Assembly (NCBI GenBank): GCA_002733465.1 | Contig: NVVT01000009.1 | Coordinates: 89,170-97,640, forward strand | Length of the DNA: 8,471 nucleotides | Direction: 5' to 3' | Source: Kangiella sp. | Lineage (GTDB): Bacteria > Pseudomonadota > Gammaproteobacteria > Enterobacterales > Kangiellaceae | In this document: in pieces, positions 6,531 through 8,471 of the stretch | How positions within the stretch are numbered: position 1 is the first letter of the stretch | How the letters are laid out: the number at the start of each line of letters is the position of its first letter | Program-made: the position numbers and the translations under genes | Notes under the pieces: generated by a model | The model's database searches: none | What the model was told of the DNA's origin: nothing | The model's input: only the letters and a program-made list of their open reading frames with translations

Positions 6531-6538
6531 TCACCTCT
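6531..6538 (-). promoter_or_regulatory. Strong ribosome-binding site deciding a GTG start
   Basis: The minus strand reads AGAGGTGA, followed by 5 nt and GTG (6525-6523). It is one of the best Shine-Dalgarno matches in the window, and it places the exported protein's start exactly at the beginning of a classical signal peptide. Confidence 0.85.
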
Positions 6539-6544
6539 GTTTGT

Positions 6545-6573
6545 ATTATAAATATTAATGGTATTAATGCCAA
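6545..6573 (-). promoter_or_regulatory. Near-consensus sigma-70 promoter for the exported-protein gene
   Basis: On the minus strand, TTGGCA (6573-6568, 5/6) and TATAAT (6550-6545, 6/6) have the ideal 17-bp spacer. The predicted start near 6538-6541 leaves a leader of only about 13-16 nt, just enough for the ribosome site. The spacer contains two CATTAATA direct repeats (6569-6562 and 6560-6553), 9 bp apart, which might be regulator contacts. Confidence 0.7.
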
Positions 6574-6596
6574 GGGACTAAATTCGAGGCAAGTTA

Positions 6597-7187
6597 TTAT
6601 ACCTTTTTAAGGTCAATGTCACTTTTTCGAAATTGCAATGTCAAACCCGTCAACAAATTTCGAATCAGCTGATTACCACAAGGCCTAAAGTTTCGATGCT
6701 CAGGCTTCCTCGAAAACGCACTCAGCTCACCCTTAGACACTCTAAAGTCAGCACTTTGGAGAATTTCTATTAAATCTTCCGCTTTTAGATTAAAGGCAAT
6801 TTTTAATTTGGTAAGTAATTGGTTGTTGTTTAAATTTTCCTTTTTGCTCAATTTAACTCGCTCTTGTTGGGATAGTTCTTCAGCCCCTTCCCTCTTTCCA
6901 CGTTTTTGTATAATTAAACCATCTAAGAAAATAATCAAAATGTAATCAGGCAACGGTACAAAGCCATCTTGCTCGTCTTTCAATAGATAGCCTTTCAATT
7001 CCAAAGCCGACAGTGAATAATCGACCAATGCCAATATATCCAGCATGCCCTTTATATTCAAAGTCAGTGCGTAGGCAACCCGCCGAAGAACATAGTTGTT
7101 CATATTCATCGTGGTATTTTGATTTTGTGTTCTTTTATCTTTTTGCTTATCCGAATTCACTATTTTATTAGCCTTTAAATCATGCAT
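6597..7187 (-). CDS. yehS: YehS-like DUF1456 protein
   Basis: This cytosolic protein contains two copies of the DUF1456 repeat, at about residues 30-96 (NNYVLRRVAYAL...DGLIIQKRG) and 121-187 (NNQLLTKLKIAF...TGLTLQFR). The internal duplication is visible directly. E. coli YehS is about 156 residues; its function is unknown. From the ATG at 7187 the product is 196 residues, with a polar, Lys/Asn/Gln-rich leader of 26 residues not seen in YehS. Starts at Met27 (7109) or Met29 (7103) would give a normal-length protein, but neither has a Shine-Dalgarno sequence. I kept 7187 because it shares a base with the yheU stop (TAATG), favouring translational coupling, but the start is uncertain. A charged linker (97-120) separates the repeats. 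Confidence 0.85.
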   Translation of the reverse strand: MHDLKANKIVNSDKQKDKRTQNQNTTMNMNNYVLRRVAYALTLNIKGMLDILALVDYSLSALELKGYLLKDEQDGFVPLPDYILIIFLDGLIIQKRGKREGAEELSQQERVKLSKKENLNNNQLLTKLKIAFNLKAEDLIEILQSADFRVSKGELSAFSRKPEHRNFRPCGNQLIRNLLTGLTLQFRKSDIDLKKV

Positions 7188-7426
7188 TAATGATTAATGT
7201 TTTCATTAGTTTCAAAATTGATTTCTTCCGGCGATTTTATCGTAACCGATTGATTCTCTTCCGAAAATTCAATTAACAACTCACCAACTTTAATCTTTTT
7301 AACAACGTCATTAGTCCACTTCTCAACATTAGGTAGTTCTTCAATATCGGCCGTCTTACTGATCACCCATTCTTTAGCAACAGAGAACAGTACATCTTCG
7401 GACAATGAATCATAAGGAATTAACAT
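7187..7426 (-). CDS. yheU: YheU family protein (UPF0270)
   Basis: This is a 79-residue acidic cytosolic protein. The N-terminus MLIPYDSLSEDVL matches the YheU signature (MLIPWQDLSPETL in E. coli), followed by a helical stretch and a short strand-rich end (GELLIEFSEENQSVTIKSPEEI). E. coli YheU has 72 residues; the extra C-terminal residues here are Asn/Glu-rich. Its biochemical function is unknown. The stop codon shares one base with the yehS ATG (TAATG), which suggests coupled translation. No good Shine-Dalgarno sequence precedes the ATG. The gene starts 71 bp after tRNA-Arg on the same strand with no terminator visible between them, so part of its mRNA may come from the tRNA promoter. Confidence 0.87.
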   Translation of the reverse strand: MLIPYDSLSEDVLFSVAKEWVISKTADIEELPNVEKWTNDVVKKIKVGELLIEFSEENQSVTIKSPEEINFETNENINH

Positions 7427-7480
7427 GTTTTAGTAGAACCGATGTTTTAGGTACGTGAGTGTGCAATCAGAGATAAACGA

Positions 7481-7489
7481 ATGATAACA
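7481..7489 (-). promoter_or_regulatory. Candidate yheU-yehS promoter (extended -10)
   Basis: The minus strand reads TGTTATCAT, an extended -10 (TG-N-TATCAT, 5/6), ending about 54 bp before the yheU ATG. No good -35 is present because that position falls in the tRNA 3' end. Read-through from the tRNA promoter is the alternative. Confidence 0.3.
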
Positions 7490-7496
7490 TGAGAAA

Positions 7497-7573
7497 TGGT
7501 GCGCCCGGAGAGATTCGAACTCCCGACCAATCGGTTCGAAGCCGATTACTCTATCCAGCTGAGCTACGGGCGC
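7497..7573 (-). tRNA. tRNA-Arg, anticodon TCG (reads CGA and possibly other CGN codons)
   Basis: The 77-nt gene folds as a complete cloverleaf. The acceptor stem is GCGCCCG (7573-7567) with CGGGCGC (7507-7501). The anticodon stem ATCGG/CCGAT encloses the loop CTTCGAA, with anticodon TCG at 7539-7537. The T arm is GGGAG-TTCGAAT-CTCTC with one G-U wobble. The CCA end is encoded (7499-7497) after discriminator A. The acceptor and D arms are very like E. coli tRNA-Arg(CCG), supporting the arginine identity. It is followed by yheU in the same direction and preceded by a hairpin-containing leader. Confidence 0.97.
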
Positions 7574-7577
7574 GTAG

Positions 7578-7602
7578 TGTATTTCTTGCGACAAGAAATA
7601 CA
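7578..7602. repeat. 11-bp hairpin in the predicted 5' leader of pre-tRNA-Arg
   Basis: TGTATTTCTTG (7578-7588) is perfectly complementary to 7592-7602, with only CGA between. It ends 4 nt before the mature tRNA 5' end and lies wholly downstream of the predicted tRNA transcription start (about 7603-7605). In RNA it would be a tight stem abutting the RNase P site; in DNA it could be an operator. Confidence 0.6.
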
Positions 7603-7611
7603 GCAGGCGCT

Positions 7612-7640
7612 AATCTACCGTAATGCCTAGTTAGACTCAA
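7612..7640 (-). promoter_or_regulatory. tRNA-Arg promoter with GC-rich discriminator
   Basis: On the minus strand, TTGAGT (7640-7635, 4/6) and TAGATT (7617-7612, 4/6) are spaced exactly 17 bp. AGCGCC follows the -10; such GC-rich discriminators are typical of stringently controlled stable-RNA promoters. The predicted leader is about 30 nt and holds the hairpin at 7578-7602. Confidence 0.6.
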
Positions 7641-7690
7641 GTTATTTAATCCATTTAACCAGCAATTTATCTTATTTACCCTAATATTCT

Positions 7691-7720
7691 GTGACGTGTT
7701 GACTTCTTTTGCTTTATAAT
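7691..7720 (+). promoter_or_regulatory. udk promoter
   Basis: A perfect -10 TATAAT (7715-7720) pairs with GTGACG (7691-7696, 4/6) across 18 bp. Transcription would begin near 7727, which places the udk start downstream at the ATG at 7760 with a leader of about 33 nt. It is divergent from the tRNA promoter, the two -35 elements lying about 50 bp apart. Confidence 0.55.
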
Positions 7721-7759
7721 TCTACTTTTATCAAAATTAGAACTCTGTCGACGCTAGCT

Positions 7760-8404
7760 ATGCAATTGATTCTCATCACAGGAGCCTCTGCTTCCGGTAA
7801 AACACAGGTCGCAAAAGGATTGTTAGCTCATTTACACTTTATTTTTGGTGAAGACTCAGCCTGTTTGATCAGTCAGGATCATTATTACCACGACTTACCT
7901 CAGGTGCCAAATGAGTCAAAACCGGCGACTAATTTTGATCATCCTGAAGCCATAGATTTCGAATTACTTAAAGAGCATATCGATAACTTATTTTCTGGCC
8001 AGTCAATTCATATGCCTCTTTATGACTTTGCGACTCATAGCCGTTTGAAGCAAGATGAAAGCGTTAATCCCAGCCCCATCACTATCATCGAGGGAATTCA
8101 TGCTCTATACGATCACAAACTATTCGAAAATGCGACTCTTAAGGCTTTTGTAGAAACGCCACAGGATGTTTGCTTAGACAGACGTTTAAAAAGAGATATG
8201 GCGCAAAGAGCAAGAGCTAAGGATGATATATTGCATCAGTATTATAGCAATGTGCTTCCTATGTTTGAACGCTTTATTCATCCTACTATCAGTCTGGCGG
8301 ATATTATTATCGATGGTCAAATCCCAACCGATATATCGGTTCAACGTCTGTTATCTCAAATTGACCTTAAAGGTCTAGGGCATAGGTTAATTAATGATTT
8401 TTGA
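7760..8404 (+). CDS. udk: Uridine kinase (uridine/cytidine kinase family)
   Basis: This is a salvage enzyme that phosphorylates uridine, and usually cytidine, to UMP or CMP in the cytoplasm. From the ATG at 7760 the product is 214 residues, against 213 for E. coli Udk. The P-loop GASASGKT is at residues 8-15. QDHYYHD (about 39-45) carries the catalytic Asp40. FDHPEAIDF (59-67), PLYDFATHSR (86-95), the Walker B-like IIEGIHAL and the lid DRRLKRDMAQRAR (140-152) follow in family order. The C-terminal PRGGKN segment of E. coli Udk is absent (ADIIIDGQIPTDIS instead), so it is a divergent member. The in-frame TTG at 7709 lies upstream of the predicted transcription start and was rejected; no clear ribosome site precedes 7760. 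It overlaps the next gene, a nucleoside transporter. Confidence 0.88.
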   Translation: MQLILITGASASGKTQVAKGLLAHLHFIFGEDSACLISQDHYYHDLPQVPNESKPATNFDHPEAIDFELLKEHIDNLFSGQSIHMPLYDFATHSRLKQDESVNPSPITIIEGIHALYDHKLFENATLKAFVETPQDVCLDRRLKRDMAQRARAKDDILHQYYSNVLPMFERFIHPTISLADIIIDGQIPTDISVQRLLSQIDLKGLGHRLINDF

Positions 8405-8471
8405 AGTACTTAGAGGAATTGTAGGTATTGCAGTCATATTGGCAATCGCTTATGTCTTTTCTAGTCATAAA
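8394..8471 (+). CDS. Concentrative nucleoside transporter (NupC/CNT type), N-terminal fragment
   Basis: Twenty-six codons are open to the window edge, starting MIFEVLRGIVGIAVILAIAY and ending VFSSHK. The hydrophobic first helix followed by a [FL]-S-x-[NH]-[KR] turn is the usual opening of CNT-family nucleoside:cation symporters (inner membrane). The ATG at 8394 lies inside the end of udk (11-bp overlap, different frame), with TAGG (8383-8386) 7 nt upstream as ribosome site. Being coupled to a uridine kinase fits a nucleoside uptake-and-trapping operon. The identification rests on 26 residues plus context, so another small-helix membrane protein cannot be excluded. Confidence 0.65.
   Translation, partial: MIFEVLRGIVGIAVILAIAYVFSSHK

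Noticed and set aside
7187..7426. Two small coupled genes (yheU, yehS) considered as a toxin-antitoxin pair
   Set aside because: Both match known families (YheU/UPF0270 and DUF1456) with no toxin or DNA-binding antitoxin features.
7699..7720. TTGACT with TATAAT as a promoter
   Set aside because: The spacer is only 10 bp, too short for sigma-70; GTGACG at 7691 with an 18-bp spacer was preferred.
1..8471. Defence island, prophage, integron, CRISPR array or biosynthetic cluster
   Set aside because: Both strands were read for repeats and hallmark proteins; all genes are housekeeping or widespread conserved families and none of these systems is supported.

Overview
The window looks like ordinary chromosome from a low-GC gammaproteobacterium. 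Nth and ClpS align almost residue for residue with the E. coli proteins, and the divergent cspD / clpS-clpA arrangement, YheU and YehS are typical of that class. AT-rich spacers and the mix of families would suit a marine, Alteromonadales- or Oceanospirillales-like host, but I cannot name a genus. I see no phage, plasmid, insertion-sequence, CRISPR or defence genes. The only repeat that looks mobile is a 96-bp inverted-repeat element at 3846-3941.

Layout. Positions 1-1749 hold the minus-strand N-end-rule proteolysis pair clpS and clpA; clpA runs off the left edge. A 462-bp AT-rich spacer (1750-2211) carries divergent promoter candidates and two dyads. It is followed by cspD on the plus strand and a hairpin at 2544-2568. 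Next come two minus-strand genes: a DUF952-like small protein (3971-4327) and a bacterial cytosolic-carboxypeptidase-type M14 metallopeptidase (2671-3816), separated by the inverted-repeat element. On the plus strand, nth (endonuclease III) is followed 12 bp later by a DUF445 membrane protein. Converging on them is a minus-strand run: tRNA-Arg(UCG), yheU, yehS and an orphan exported protein that has its own strong promoter. At the right edge a uridine-kinase gene on the plus strand overlaps the start of a nucleoside-transporter gene cut off by the window.

Genes that plausibly act together are ClpS (adaptor) with ClpA (unfoldase), with the stationary-phase cold-shock-type protein CspD as the conserved neighbour; the nucleoside transporter with uridine kinase, which would import uridine or cytidine and trap it as UMP or CMP; and yheU with yehS, whose reading frames share one base. 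nth with the DUF445 gene is a co-transcribed pair with no obvious functional link.

Several start sites were moved on sequence evidence: cspD to 2212, the exported protein to a GTG at 6525, and udk to 7760. I found no undescribed multi-gene system. The most unusual signals are non-coding: the inverted-repeat element, a near-perfect hairpin in the predicted 5' leader of the tRNA precursor, a dyad over the clpS promoter, and a possibly leaderless nth transcript.
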